From assembly GCA_015066815.1 (NCBI GenBank), contig SVNR01000002.1, positions 20,815-84,814 on the forward strand: a stretch of DNA of 64,000 bases, read 5' to 3'. The position numbers were made by a program, and so were the translations under genes. How positions within the stretch are numbered: position 1 is the first letter of the stretch; each line of letters starts with the position of its first letter. Below are positions 1-8,683 of the stretch, in pieces. The DNA comes from Ruminococcus sp. (GTDB lineage: Bacteria > Bacillota > Clostridia > Oscillospirales > Ruminococcaceae). A model generated the notes under the pieces. That model saw only the letters and a list, made by a program, of their open reading frames with translations. It ran no database searches and was not told the origin of the DNA.

Positions 1-78
1 TACTTTTTAAAAAAAATATATCAAGGTATCATGTATATAATCCGAATTTAACTGACATTCTTCTTTATAAAAATCATA

Positions 79-107
79 TTGCTATAGTTCATGTTATATG
101 TTATAAT
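79..107 (+). promoter_or_regulatory. Sigma-A-type promoter of the first membrane gene
   Basis: TTGCTA (79-84) and a perfect TATAAT (102-107) are separated by 17 bases. The start site would be near 114, leaving only about 14 bases before the GTG start at 128. Confidence 0.65.
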
Positions 108-127
108 ATTTACTATAACAAAAGGAC

Positions 128-1681
128 GTGGTAAAAATAAAGAAGCTAAGATTTTTCTGGTGTATAGCTATACTCGGAGTATGTATCGCTTACTTTTTTG
201 TCACTACCGTTGACAGTGTCTTCACGGTTCATGACGATATACTTACATATATGCAGGTGAAGCAGGGGGCACTATGGCAGACTGCGTTAAACGACGCGCG
301 TCACGGCAGAATATGCCATATACCCATGACACTTCTTCTGTATATACCGTATCTTTTTAACTGTACCGTCGTTTTACGTATTTTCGGAACGGCGGCTGTT
401 GTTTTTGATATGGCAGCACTGTATATACTTATAAAAAACAACTCCGACCGCAATACCGCCTACCTGTCATGCCTTTTATTCATCGCATTTGCAGGGATCT
501 CAAACCAGCATAACCTCCTTGTTTCCTATATAGCCGGACATCAGATACCTATAGGTCTTGTTCTGCTCTCCCTGAATGAATTTACTCAGTACTATGGAAA
601 CAAGCACCAGACTACGACGCTCATCAAAAGTGCCGTTTGGCTGTTTATTGCTTCTTTTCTCTATGAAGCATGTGCAGCATACATAATTATTTTTCTGCTT
701 ATCTCGATGTACAAAAACAAAGGCAATATATTCGGAAACTGCCGTAAGATACTTTATGATACGCACTTTCATATACTGTTTCTGCTTATCTTTACTGTAA
801 TATATCTTGTATGGAGAAGCTTCTATCCATCAGACTATGACGGTGCAAATCTTTACTTCGGAAACATACCGAAAAGTATCATAACTATGGTCATATACTC
901 CTTGGGAATGACGCCGGGACTTCCTGCGTTTGCGATGCTCATAAAAAAGTACATCACCAAGGAAGAATTTTTCGAAGCCGCAACTCCTGCTATGCTGATT
1001 GTTCCTCTGCTCACAGCAGTAACTTTTTATTTTGTTTTTCCGAAAATCAAAAATCCTAAAAACAAAGGTACACTTGCTTTACTTTGCATAACCGCAATGC
1101 TTACTCCGAACATAATAATAAGCTTTACCCCCAAGTATGCGGAATGGACAAGCAAAAGCAGCTATTCATATGTAACGTCATACTACAGCTACTTTTTCAT
1201 GATACCACTTTTTCTTATTGTACTCAAAACTCTTTTCAAAAAAGAAACAAAAGCCGTACTCATAAGTATGAGCGTCATCGTTTTTGCAGCAGCATTTGCC
1301 GCAGCAGCAGGAAACACAGCATGGAACGTATACTTCGGAAAAAATCTTGACAGATACAGGGCTTTTGAAGCCTCAGTACAGGATGATTTCTTTGATTCTC
1401 TTGGTGACAAAACAACAGTGTATATTCCTGATTATAAAGGTATTCATCATGACATGAATATTACAAAAGCCTTTGCCTCAATATATACGTCTTCGGATAT
1501 ACGCTTCACAAACAACCGGAACGAAATTGATTTTTCCGCACCTGTAGTTTTTCTTAAGTATGATCCGTCCTCAAAGACAATGATCGCCGGATCACTTGAC
1601 AGCAGCTTTACAGCAAACGACACTTTTTACATATACGGAGAAAACAAATCTCAACCGGTAACTACTTTTGCTCTTGAATAA
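128..1681 (+). CDS. Polytopic membrane protein, GT-C glycosyltransferase-like
   Basis: A 517-residue membrane protein with roughly 10-12 hydrophobic segments and a final extracytoplasmic domain of about 110 residues. An acidic HDD motif (H35-D37) follows the first membrane segment, as in the first loop of GT-C enzymes that move sugars from lipid-linked donors; the family link is inference from topology and this motif. The GTG start lies one base after AAAGGA, which is unusually close. An initiation a few codons downstream cannot be excluded, but no ATG or GTG is placed better. The gene stands alone behind its own promoter and ends at a strong palindrome. No sugar donor or acceptor can be read from the sequence. 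Confidence 0.6.
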   Translation: MVKIKKLRFFWCIAILGVCIAYFFVTTVDSVFTVHDDILTYMQVKQGALWQTALNDARHGRICHIPMTLLLYIPYLFNCTVVLRIFGTAAVVFDMAALYILIKNNSDRNTAYLSCLLFIAFAGISNQHNLLVSYIAGHQIPIGLVLLSLNEFTQYYGNKHQTTTLIKSAVWLFIASFLYEACAAYIIIFLLISMYKNKGNIFGNCRKILYDTHFHILFLLIFTVIYLVWRSFYPSDYDGANLYFGNIPKSIITMVIYSLGMTPGLPAFAMLIKKYITKEEFFEAATPAMLIVPLLTAVTFYFVFPKIKNPKNKGTLALLCITAMLTPNIIISFTPKYAEWTSKSSYSYVTSYYSYFFMIPLFLIVLKTLFKKETKAVLISMSVIVFAAAFAAAAGNTAWNVYFGKNLDRYRAFEASVQDDFFDSLGDKTTVYIPDYKGIHHDMNITKAFASIYTSSDIRFTNNRNEIDFSAPVVFLKYDPSSKTMIAGSLDSSFTANDTFYIYGENKSQPVTTFALE

Positions 1682-1693
1682 AAAAACTGTCAT

Positions 1694-1737
1694 ACAGAAA
1701 CGCCGTGTGTAACGCTTGGTACACACGGCGTTTCTGT
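1694..1737. terminator. Large palindrome, probable bidirectional terminator
   Basis: A 17-bp perfect stem (ACAGAAACGCCGTGTGT and its complement) with a 10-base loop follows the stop codon at 1681. Minus-strand transcripts would run into a T tract after the stem. Confidence 0.75.
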
Positions 1738-1834
1738 AGCAAGTCAAAAAAGGCTTATGAGAGATTATAGTATTTGCAACTGATAAGGCAATTGTTATTG
1801 CCACAAATATAAAACTCCAATAATTAAAATTTGT

Positions 1835-2065
1835 TTATTCGTCCGTTTCTTTATAAATGGTTATTCCAAGTATCTTGACCTCAAAGCCATCAATATAGGG
1901 CTTTACGTCATCTACTCCTGGTGCAAGTTGATGAATTTTTGTAACCTCATAGATTAACGACTTATATCTGACACTTCCACCATCCTTTAAGTTCATACGA
2001 ACAGGGGTTAACAAAATCGCTAGAACAATTATAATTGTAATTACCACAAAAGTCTTCTTTTTCAT
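1835..2065 (-). CDS. Small membrane-anchored conserved hypothetical protein
   Basis: A 76-residue protein. The start at 2065 (MKKKTFVV) is preferred because GGAG lies 9 bases upstream; a longer frame would run through that ribosome-binding site. It has one N-terminal membrane anchor or signal segment (residues 5-20). A short extracytoplasmic part follows, with the pattern DGGSVRYKSLIYEVTK and a GFEVKILGITIY ending. I recall this pattern from small Firmicutes hypotheticals of unknown role. It is the last of three minus-strand small genes. Confidence 0.65.
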   Translation of the reverse strand: MKKKTFVVITIIIVLAILLTPVRMNLKDGGSVRYKSLIYEVTKIHQLAPGVDDVKPYIDGFEVKILGITIYKETDE

Positions 2066-2097
2066 ACAATCACACTCCTTCGCCAAATTGGTATTGA

Positions 2098-2514
2098 TTA
2101 TTCTTCTGCCACAAAAACCATATTGCCTTCATGGCATATCTCAACAATACATTCGCAATGCTGTCGATTTGTTAAAAGATATCCGCAATATTTTGTCATG
2201 TTATAGCCGTAGGTTTCATCCACGATAGAGAAACCAAATTGCTTATATCTATCAATAAAGTCTTTCAAAAACATTTTTTCGCCTGTAAATGTACCGACAT
2301 TTCCTGTAAAACCGAGCAAATAAACGTAACTTAAATCCCATTGTACATTATGAAATTCCACATATCCATTTGGTTGTCCATAAGGAGCAGCAGTTTCAAC
2401 TATACCGGATTGTGTTCTCATAACAATATTATTTTCTGTAATCTGAAAAGCAATCACATTCATGTCATGCAAAGAATATGTTGAATTGATGTTATGACGA
2501 ATGGTTCTTTTCAA
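2098..2514 (-). CDS. Conserved hypothetical protein, cytoplasmic
   Basis: About 138 residues with no signal peptide or membrane segment; rich in aromatic residues and beta-strand pattern. I do not recognise a domain. The first ATG (2529) lies before a GGGAGGG ribosome-binding site that would sit inside codons 2-4. The TTG at 2514, six bases after that site, is therefore the likely start (LKRTIRHN). It lies between two other small hypothetical genes on the same strand, 12 bases before the next one's upstream region, so co-transcription is likely. Confidence 0.6.
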   Translation of the reverse strand: MKRTIRHNINSTYSLHDMNVIAFQITENNIVMRTQSGIVETAAPYGQPNGYVEFHNVQWDLSYVYLLGFTGNVGTFTGEKMFLKDFIDRYKQFGFSIVDETYGYNMTKYCGYLLTNRQHCECIVEICHEGNMVFVAEE

Positions 2515-2549
2515 TTTTATCCCTCCCATTAAATTGGTTTATCTTGGGT

Positions 2550-3005
2550 TTATCTTGTTATTGTTAAGCAATAGAACGATGGCCTTTGGGTATACATCTT
2601 GTCTGGAGTATTCCAAATTACAGCTTTGTTAATCTCTTCAATATGTTCTGTTGTCAATTCACTAATAGAGATTGTTTTTCTGTGAATAAAAGGTCTGTCC
2701 TCATATTCATAGTAATCCATTAACCATACATGCCAAAATTCAATGCTATCAGATTTCTGCAAGGCAGTTCTTATGTATTCAATAATTTGTTTTGCTCTGC
2801 CTTTAGTATAGTCCCATTCAAGATAAACACCATAATTCTTATCGGTGTAATCCTTGACATTCTCAAACAAAATCAAAAAATAGTTATCATCTGCATCACC
2901 ATCATTTATCGTGCCTTTATCAATGTCTATTTTGACAGGGTAATTCTGTAATGGCGCAAACTCTGTCAAAGGCATATCCGAAGCAATAAATCTGCACGCA
3001 CTCAT
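2550..3005 (-). CDS. Conserved hypothetical protein (MSACRFIASD family)
   Basis: A 151-residue soluble acidic protein. The N-terminal MSACRFIASD and the middle GVYLEWDYTKGRA are patterns I recall from a widespread Firmicutes hypothetical family without known function. GGAG sits 9 bases before the ATG, in the same GGAGTGTGATTGTATG leader found at the small gene ending at 1835. It is first of the three-gene minus-strand group. Its upstream neighbour is a decayed phosphatase gene, so the whole 1.8-3.6 kb stretch looks like accessory DNA. Confidence 0.65.
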   Translation of the reverse strand: MSACRFIASDMPLTEFAPLQNYPVKIDIDKGTINDGDADDNYFLILFENVKDYTDKNYGVYLEWDYTKGRAKQIIEYIRTALQKSDSIEFWHVWLMDYYEYEDRPFIHRKTISISELTTEHIEEINKAVIWNTPDKMYTQRPSFYCLTITR

Positions 3006-3037
3006 ACAATCACACTCCTTTTCAAATTCTTACCGTC

Positions 3038-3330
3038 CTATCTTCTCTCCTCATGATCAATATACCATTTTAAAAACTCCTCAATATATCGTTAGTGTGG
3101 TGTAATAACATCAATATCTATCATGGAATTCCGTCTTGAAAATTCGTTTAATAATGCTTCTAATCTTTTTTATTCCATATAATCATTAACAATATATTCA
3201 AGAGGCATTCCTGATTTATGTAATAAAACAGCTGATAAGACTCCTGTTCTGTCTTTTCCTGATTGCAGAAATAAAAAAGACAATACCCGAAATAACTTCT
3301 CCGCTTCACTTTGTTTTTGACACCGCTTCT
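3038..3330 (-). pseudogene. Decayed protein tyrosine phosphatase (C-terminal remnant)
   Basis: One minus-strand frame reads KKRCQKQSEAEKLFRVLSF, then SGKDRTGVLSAVLLHKSGM and IDVITPH with RYIEEFLKWYIDHEER. This is the P-loop and C-terminal part of an atypical bacterial tyrosine phosphatase (family consensus HCxxGKDRTG). Two in-frame TAA codons interrupt it (one at 3170-3172). The P-loop reads FLQSGKDRTG, so the catalytic His-Cys pair is gone. The N-terminal half is missing: the frame ends at a repeat that begins near 3331. It is a non-functional remnant. Confidence 0.75.
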
Positions 3331-3460
3331 TAAAAGGAGAGGCTTATACTACTCAAGATATAATTCAACTTGTACCTATAAGTTAAATTCAGAGGAAAAT
3401 ATTGCTCTCCTTTTAAGGAGAGCTGTCAGCGAAGCTGACTGAGAGGTTACATTATAAGAG
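3325..3460. repeat. Palindromic repeat (AAGGAGAGG type) abutting the phosphatase remnant
   Basis: The segment starts with AAAAGGAGAGGCTTA and ends with CTCTCCTTTTAAGGAGAG followed by a second small hairpin, GTCAGCGAAGCTGAC. I recall this CTCTCCTTTAAGGAGAGG plus GTCAGC-GCTGAC combination as an interspersed repeat in gut Clostridia. No transposase is nearby, so it resembles a MITE-like non-autonomous element. Confidence 0.5.
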
Positions 3461-3574
3461 TAATTCATTTATTGGTTCAGCTGAATAATAACACTCCGGA
3501 TAAATTTGTCGTTCACTATAGCTATAAGCCGATTATAGCAAAAACATCCGGAAAAGTCAATGACACCAAAACCT

Positions 3575-3611
3575 AAAAGCCACTTTTGAATTAATATCAA
3601 AAGTGGCTTTT
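3575..3611. terminator. Terminator after the GH74 gene
   Basis: AAAAGCCACTTTTGA pairs with its complement around an 8-base loop. It lies about 40 bases beyond the stop of the minus-strand GH74 gene and works symmetrically. Confidence 0.7.
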
Positions 3612-3651
3612 ATCTAACTTACCGCCTTAACGTAGGTTTTTTTGGAGCTTA

Positions 3652-6426
3652 TTATTTTTTAGGTCCTAAAACCGTTGTCTTCAGTGAAACATAACGTCTG
3701 AGGTGTGCAAGGTCTGAAAGATTTACGCTTCCGTCTCCGTTTACATCAGCCGCCTTGAGTGCGTCACCTTCGAGAATTTCATCTCCTATAAGATGGAGCG
3801 ACAGTATGGAAAGGTCTGTAAGATCAACCATTTTGTCTGCGTTTATATCGCCGTATGAAAACTTTCCTGAAGGTACAGATGATGTTGTCACCTTGGGTTC
3901 TGTAGTTACCTTCGGAGCTGTTGTAGTCTTAGGTTCTGTTGTAACCTTTGGCTCTGTTGTAACCTTGGGTTCTGTTGTAACCTTGGGTTCTGTTGTAACT
4001 ATCGGATCGTCGTTTCCGGAACCGTTTTCTGAAAGTCTACCGTAAATAATACCACATCCTACTGTTGACATATAGAGAGTACCGAACTCGTCCATATCAC
4101 CAACGATGAAGTTACCGTTACCTGTACCGCCATAGATATAATCTGTGTTTATACATACCCATGAATTTGCTCCGTCTGTTGAACGATAGATACCTTCCGG
4201 ATCTGTTTCTGAAGGCTTACCATACATATAGAGGGTATTAATATTATTAACACCATCCTTCTTTTCAGGTGCGCCGTAGCCGATAGTCTTGCAGTAGAAT
4301 ACATTTGTTTTCTCGGCTTTTGTACCTTTTTCTGTAATGATATAAAGGCCGTTCCATCCTGCAGCCATTGCAATCTTATCCTTAGATATGTAAGCAGGAT
4401 CACCTGTTGCATCACACATATCGTATCTGCAGATCGGATTTTCTTCCCATGTTGCACCGTGGTCCGTGCTTACAAACATCGAATAATGACAGTCTTCAAA
4501 CGGAGGTTCCTTCAGGTTAGGATTAGCCGACCAATACTGATCATAGATTATACCTGAAGCATAGATAAGTGACGGATCTTCCGGATCTACGAGCATATAT
4601 GAAGGCTTATATCCGCTGATTCCTTTGGCGTTTTGCCATGTTTTTCCGAAATCATCCGAGTAAACTATAGCGCCGCTTTCCTTGCCGGACTTTAAGAATC
4701 TGTACTTTCCGAGTTCACCATCTTTGCCGGGTTCGAGTTCTGTTATAGCTGCCTTACCGCTTGAAGAACACTTCATACCTTCCCATGTCTTACCGCCATC
4801 AACTGTATAGTATCCTGTAGCCGTGTTGTTTCCATCACCTTCAGCTATACGGATCATAACATCAGGGTTCTGAGGACAGTATGCAATAGCACCGGTTGAA
4901 CCCATGTTAGGCTTGTACTGTTCAGGAACACTTGTAAAATCCTTGTGTATAAATCCGTCATAGTCACCGATAGCAGAATAGTTATCGCCACCCGGAACAC
5001 TTACAAAGTCAAGACATACAACCTCTTCAACACCGTCAGGCTGGAAGTAGAACTGAACTCCCTTTTCATCCCATACGTTATCGCAGGCAAATACACCGTT
5101 ACCGGATGTCATAAGGATTCTGTCACCTTCAGGGTCTCTCGGATCAATAAGGATACCGCTTCCCCAGTGAACAGCCTTTCCGTAAATCCAGTCATAGCCG
5201 TTTGTATCGATATAGTTTGAAACCATCCACTCTTCACCCCATGGGCCTTCTTTGGCACCCGGAGTGATGTTCTGCCATGTTTTGCCGCCGTCTTCTGATC
5301 TGTAGAACTGATCGCCCCATGCAGGTGAATTTTCTTCTGTCCATGGCTCATAGAGCTGTGATGACCATACACCGCATGTTCTTGTAAGAAGTCTGTCAGG
5401 GTTGTTTCTGTCAACTTCGATCATACCGAAGGACTGACCTGTAGGTCCTATTTCTGTTACCTTACCTGTAGCAGTCTCGTATCTGTAAGCACCGCCTGAC
5501 ATACCGCCGAACGCAAGGTCAGCAATAAATGTGAAGTAAATATTTCCGTGGTAATCGCTCTTGATCGAAAGCGGATAGTTTGCATCAGGAAGGTCCTTGC
5601 TCAGCACTGTAAACTTGTCATCCTTAACACTCGCAACATGAATATTAGGCTGTCCCTTTACAGATGTACCAACATACACCTTGCCGTCTTCTACGTGAAT
5701 CGTAGCAATACCGTTCTGCTGGTTGTAAAGCTTCTGAGGCTCTGTACCTCTTGCCATATTTTCTGTCCACATAGGATACTTGAGCTCACCTGAGAAAAGA
5801 CCAAGCTCATCATATCCCATAACAGGCTTCCATGTAAGACCGCCGTCTGTTGATTTGATAAGGCCTGACTTGCCGGAGGTTACGTCACCGCCTGCATAGA
5901 GAGTATTTGTGTTGTCAGGATCGATAGCGATAGGTTCGATACACTCACGTCCGTCGCCGTTTCCGTGAACCTGAATGAGCTCTGTTACATCAACCTCAGT
6001 AAATGTCTTGCTTCCGTCTGTTGTCTTGAAGATAACAGTTCTTGCGTCAGAAAAATATGCGCATCCACAGAGGAAGTATACTGTGTCATCATCTGTAGGG
6101 TCAATCGCAATACCCTTGACACTCAGAAGCCCTCTGTCAGCTTCTGTAAGAAATCCGAAGAGCTGTACCCATTCGTTTTTCTCGTAGTCAAACTTGTATG
6201 CACCGCCAACGTCTGTACGAAGGTACATTTCCTTCTGACCTGTAACGATACCTGAAACAAATCCGCCACCGCCGATTTTTAATGCTCCCCATTCCATGGA
6301 GATATTGTCTGCAGCAGTTATAACGTCCTTTCTTCCGATATCGGACAGAACGTTAAACGCTCCTGCTGATACCGCAAGTGCTGAAATGAATGCTACAGTT
6401 CTTTTTTTCCAGTTTGTAAGAATCAT
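3652..6426 (-). CDS. Secreted GH74 xyloglucanase with C-terminal dockerin
   Basis: A 924-residue cellulosomal enzyme. A signal peptide (about residues 1-38) precedes a GH74 two-propeller catalytic module (about 43-815). The propeller blades carry repeated STDGGxTW/SxDxGxTW signatures. The two expected catalytic aspartates are visible: D72 in RTDVGGAY and the GDYDGF motif at residues 487-492. A Thr-Pro linker of repeated VTTEPK units (about 825-850) leads to a dockerin (about 855-915) with two calcium-loop segments (DINADKMVD and DVNGDGSVN). GH74 enzymes cleave xyloglucan backbones; the dockerin would dock the protein to a scaffoldin cohesin outside the cell. ATG at 6426 follows AAAGGATG. A promoter lies at 6506-6534. 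Confidence in family is high; endo versus exo action is not readable. Confidence 0.93.
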   Translation of the reverse strand: MILTNWKKRTVAFISALAVSAGAFNVLSDIGRKDVITAADNISMEWGALKIGGGGFVSGIVTGQKEMYLRTDVGGAYKFDYEKNEWVQLFGFLTEADRGLLSVKGIAIDPTDDDTVYFLCGCAYFSDARTVIFKTTDGSKTFTEVDVTELIQVHGNGDGRECIEPIAIDPDNTNTLYAGGDVTSGKSGLIKSTDGGLTWKPVMGYDELGLFSGELKYPMWTENMARGTEPQKLYNQQNGIATIHVEDGKVYVGTSVKGQPNIHVASVKDDKFTVLSKDLPDANYPLSIKSDYHGNIYFTFIADLAFGGMSGGAYRYETATGKVTEIGPTGQSFGMIEVDRNNPDRLLTRTCGVWSSQLYEPWTEENSPAWGDQFYRSEDGGKTWQNITPGAKEGPWGEEWMVSNYIDTNGYDWIYGKAVHWGSGILIDPRDPEGDRILMTSGNGVFACDNVWDEKGVQFYFQPDGVEEVVCLDFVSVPGGDNYSAIGDYDGFIHKDFTSVPEQYKPNMGSTGAIAYCPQNPDVMIRIAEGDGNNTATGYYTVDGGKTWEGMKCSSSGKAAITELEPGKDGELGKYRFLKSGKESGAIVYSDDFGKTWQNAKGISGYKPSYMLVDPEDPSLIYASGIIYDQYWSANPNLKEPPFEDCHYSMFVSTDHGATWEENPICRYDMCDATGDPAYISKDKIAMAAGWNGLYIITEKGTKAEKTNVFYCKTIGYGAPEKKDGVNNINTLYMYGKPSETDPEGIYRSTDGANSWVCINTDYIYGGTGNGNFIVGDMDEFGTLYMSTVGCGIIYGRLSENGSGNDDPIVTTEPKVTTEPKVTTEPKVTTEPKTTTAPKVTTEPKVTTSSVPSGKFSYGDINADKMVDLTDLSILSLHLIGDEILEGDALKAADVNGDGSVNLSDLAHLRRYVSLKTTVLGPKK
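3885..4010 (-). repeat. Tandem repeat encoding the VTTEPK linker
   Basis: Imperfect 18-base units (forward reading ACCTTGGGTTCTGTTGTA) repeat about seven times inside the GH74 gene and encode the flexible linker before the dockerin. Copy number is likely to vary between strains. Confidence 0.8.
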
Positions 6427-6505
6427 ACAATCAACATCCTTTGTTTTTAATTAAACAGATAATTAAATACCCGTGATTTAATTATGTATACGTTTTCTTT
6501 AATTA

Positions 6506-6534
6506 ATTTTACATCATTTCCAAGGATAAGTCAA
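6506..6534 (-). promoter_or_regulatory. Promoter of the GH74 gene
   Basis: On the minus strand TTGACT (6529-6534) and TAAAAT (6506-6511) are separated by 17 bases. This gives an untranslated leader of roughly 70 bases. Confidence 0.7.
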
Positions 6535-6620
6535 TACAAAACAATTAATTTAAGATACAAAAATACACAAAATCCGAGAGTGCTTTTCACCAAAATTGTA
6601 TAAAAGTATTTACACTCATA

Positions 6621-7196
6621 TCAGAACATTCCCATATGCTCCAGAAATATCTTCAGTCCTGTGCCGATGAGTATAATTCCTCCGGTAATCCCGGCTTTTT
6701 TTCTGCAGCCGGAACCAAATCTGTTACCGATAAAAACTCCCGCAAACGAAAACAGAAAAGCAACTGCACCTATAACTGTACACGACTTCAGTACAGATAC
6801 CCTGAGAAAAGCAAAAGTAATACCAAGAGCAAGTGCGTCTATGCTTGTCGCAAGTGCAAGGACAGTAAGCTCTCTGATATCGGTTTTATCAAGGTTTACA
6901 TCATCACACGCAGCTTCATCCTCCTTCAGTGCTTCAAGAAGCATTTTTCCTCCCAAAAACAAAAGAAGAAACAGGATTATCCAGTGATCAAAAGAAACTA
7001 TGTACTTTTCAAATCTGTCTCCGAGCAGCCAGCCGATAAAAGGCATCAGAGCCTGAAACCCTCCGAAAAAAAATCCGGTAACAAGCATGCTTTTAAAAAG
7101 CTGCTTTTTTTCTGTCTTCAGTCCCTTACAGACAGCTACCGCAAAAGCGTCCATTGCGAGACCTATCGCAACAGATATCAGCATAACAGTATTCAT
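6621..7196 (-). CDS. mntP: Manganese efflux pump MntP
   Basis: A 191-residue, six-helix membrane protein of the MntP (DUF204) family, which exports Mn(II) and protects from manganese excess. The family hallmark aspartates are present in both halves: AIGLAMDAFAVAVCKGL near the N-terminus and ALATSIDALALGITFAF in the second half. ATG at 7196 is preceded by AGAGGAG at a good distance. A longer frame reaching 7364 would only translate an intergenic repeat (7222-7359) in antisense and is rejected. No Mn riboswitch (yybP-ykoY) was found upstream; the repeat occupies that space. Confidence 0.92.
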   Translation of the reverse strand: MNTVMLISVAIGLAMDAFAVAVCKGLKTEKKQLFKSMLVTGFFFGGFQALMPFIGWLLGDRFEKYIVSFDHWIILFLLLFLGGKMLLEALKEDEAACDDVNLDKTDIRELTVLALATSIDALALGITFAFLRVSVLKSCTVIGAVAFLFSFAGVFIGNRFGSGCRKKAGITGGIILIGTGLKIFLEHMGMF

Positions 7197-7221
7197 TTCA
7201 TATATTCTCCTCTCTTTTTTT

Positions 7222-7359
7222 GATAAACGCAAAATTACTTTTTTTGCGCTTACTATTAGCCGATATGCACGGAATGACCGCAGGAAACGGATGTGCAAGG
7301 CAATAAAAATATAATTATAGTGAAAGTCGGATTTAATTTTGACTTTCACTATAATTATA
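7222..7359 (+). repeat. Modular palindromic repeat, complete copy (hairpin A, core B, hairpin C)
   Basis: Hairpin A (TAAACGC...GCG-TTA) is followed by the core beginning AGCCGATATGCACGG and ending CGGATGTGCAAGGCAATA. Hairpin C closes the element with ATAATTATAGTGAAAGTC and its inverted copy. The same modules recur at 8568, 11361, 13651 and 63874. Confidence 0.85.
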
Positions 7360-7381
7360 TGCATGAGGTGATATAAAATAA

Positions 7382-7423
7382 AACAAGAGTCAGGAACAAT
7401 AAAAAACTGTTCTGACTCTTGTT
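7382..7423. terminator. Terminator after pfkA
   Basis: AACAAGAGTCAGAACA and its near-perfect inverse form a stem of about 16 bp just beyond the pfkA stop; a T-rich stretch follows on the minus strand. Confidence 0.8.
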
Positions 7424-7436
7424 ATAGCTTTATTTT

Positions 7437-8519
7437 TTAATCTCCGAATGAAACACCGAGATTTTTTGCGGTTTTTACGATCTGATCCTCCGGATCTACG
7501 AACTTTGTAAGACCTGCTATATCTTCAAGCTTGTTTGCGGTTATAACTGACTTTACCATAGCAACTGTTTTTCCATAGTCCTCGTTCTTTATGAGAGAAG
7601 CAGCATGAACGCCGAACTTTGTTGCAAGGATTCTGTCATAGGCAGACGGAGAACCGCCTCTGAGCATATGACCGGGAACGCATACTCTTGTATCTATACC
7701 GGTTCTTGACTGAATCTGTGCAGCTATCCTGCTTGTAGCTGTAAGAATACCTGCTTCTGCACGCTTCTTTGCTCTTTCCTTCTTTTTCATCTTTGCTTCT
7801 TCTGTATCAAAAGCACCCTCTGCAACAGCAACTATTGAGAAGCCTTTTCCGGATTCTGCACGCTTTGCAAGTGCATCGGCCACCTTATCTATATCATATG
7901 GTATTTCGGGGATAAGAATAACATCTGCACCGCCTGCTATTCCTGCGTTCAGTGTAAGCCAGCCTGCCTTGTTACCCATTATCTCACAGATAAGTATTCT
8001 TGAATGGCTTGCAGCTGTTGTATGAAGTCTGTCTATAGCGTCAGTTGCTATGTCAACCGCTGTGTGAAATCCGAACGTAACATCTGTACCATAGATATCG
8101 TTGTCGATAGTTTTCGGAAGACCTATAACGTTAAGCCCCTCATCGGCAAGAAGTCTGGAGGTTTTGTGAGTACCGTTTCCTCCAAGAGTAAGCAGACAAT
8201 CAAGCTTCTGCTTCTTGTAGGTTTCCTTCATGCTTTTTACCTTATCAACATTGTCCTCGCCTATGACTGTCATCATCTTGAATGGCTGTCTTTTTGTTCC
8301 GAGTATGGTACCGCCCTGTGTAAGTATCCCTGAAAAATCAGAAGGCTCCATATCTCTTGCGATGTTGTTTATAAGACCGTAGTATCCGTTCTGAATACCT
8401 ACTATCTGTACATTATCCTCTCCGAGCATCTCAAAGCACGCCTTTGCAACTCCTCGTATTGTTGCGTTAAGTCCCGGACAGTCACCGCCGCTTGTAAGTA
8501 TACCGATTCTTCTTTTCAT
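7437..8519 (-). CDS. pfkA: 6-phosphofructokinase
   Basis: A 360-residue phosphofructokinase committing fructose 6-phosphate to glycolysis. The N-terminal GILTSGGDCPGLNA loop, PKTIDNDIYGTD (135 onward) and the MGNKAGW and GHMLRGGSPS segments are all present. Two determinants are mixed. The phosphate-donor loop reads GGNGT (113-117), where ATP enzymes have GGDGS and PPi enzymes GGDD. PKTIDND carries the lysine typical of PPi-type and group III enzymes. The length and an inserted KMKKKERAKKRAEA segment also fit the longer mixed-substrate group. The phosphoryl donor is therefore uncertain. The gene is single, with a terminator downstream and a repeat upstream. Confidence 0.9.
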   Translation of the reverse strand: MKRRIGILTSGGDCPGLNATIRGVAKACFEMLGEDNVQIVGIQNGYYGLINNIARDMEPSDFSGILTQGGTILGTKRQPFKMMTVIGEDNVDKVKSMKETYKKQKLDCLLTLGGNGTHKTSRLLADEGLNVIGLPKTIDNDIYGTDVTFGFHTAVDIATDAIDRLHTTAASHSRILICEIMGNKAGWLTLNAGIAGGADVILIPEIPYDIDKVADALAKRAESGKGFSIVAVAEGAFDTEEAKMKKKERAKKRAEAGILTATSRIAAQIQSRTGIDTRVCVPGHMLRGGSPSAYDRILATKFGVHAASLIKNEDYGKTVAMVKSVITANKLEDIAGLTKFVDPEDQIVKTAKNLGVSFGD

Positions 8520-8567
8520 GATCTGAACATCCCCATTCTGCTGCTTATACAGCTTAGATTTTATAAA

Positions 8568-8683
8568 AATATTTACTATCAGCCGATATGCACCAAGCCA
8601 ACGTAGTCAGCAGATGTGCAAGGCAATAATAATAAAATTATTATAGTGAAGGCAAAAAATATTTTTTTCCTTCACTATAATTA
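8568..8683 (+). repeat. Modular palindromic repeat, core B plus hairpin C
   Basis: ACTATCAGCCGATATGCAC opens the core and GATGTGCAAGGCAATA closes it, around a different apical sequence. Hairpin C follows (TTATAGTGAAGG and inverse). Hairpin A is degenerate. It ends where the stop codon of the GGDEF/EAL gene begins (8684-8686) and lies upstream of pfkA. Confidence 0.8.

Noticed and set aside
3885..4010. CRISPR-like short tandem repeats
   Set aside because: They are in-frame linker codons (VTTEPK) within the GH74 gene with no spacers; no cas genes are in the window.
6636..7223. Long plus-strand open frame opposite mntP (195 codons)
   Set aside because: It is antisense to a well-supported gene, has no ribosome-binding site and shows no protein-family pattern.
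7197..7364. N-terminal extension of MntP
   Set aside because: It translates the antisense of a dispersed repeat; the ATG at 7196 has the ribosome-binding site.
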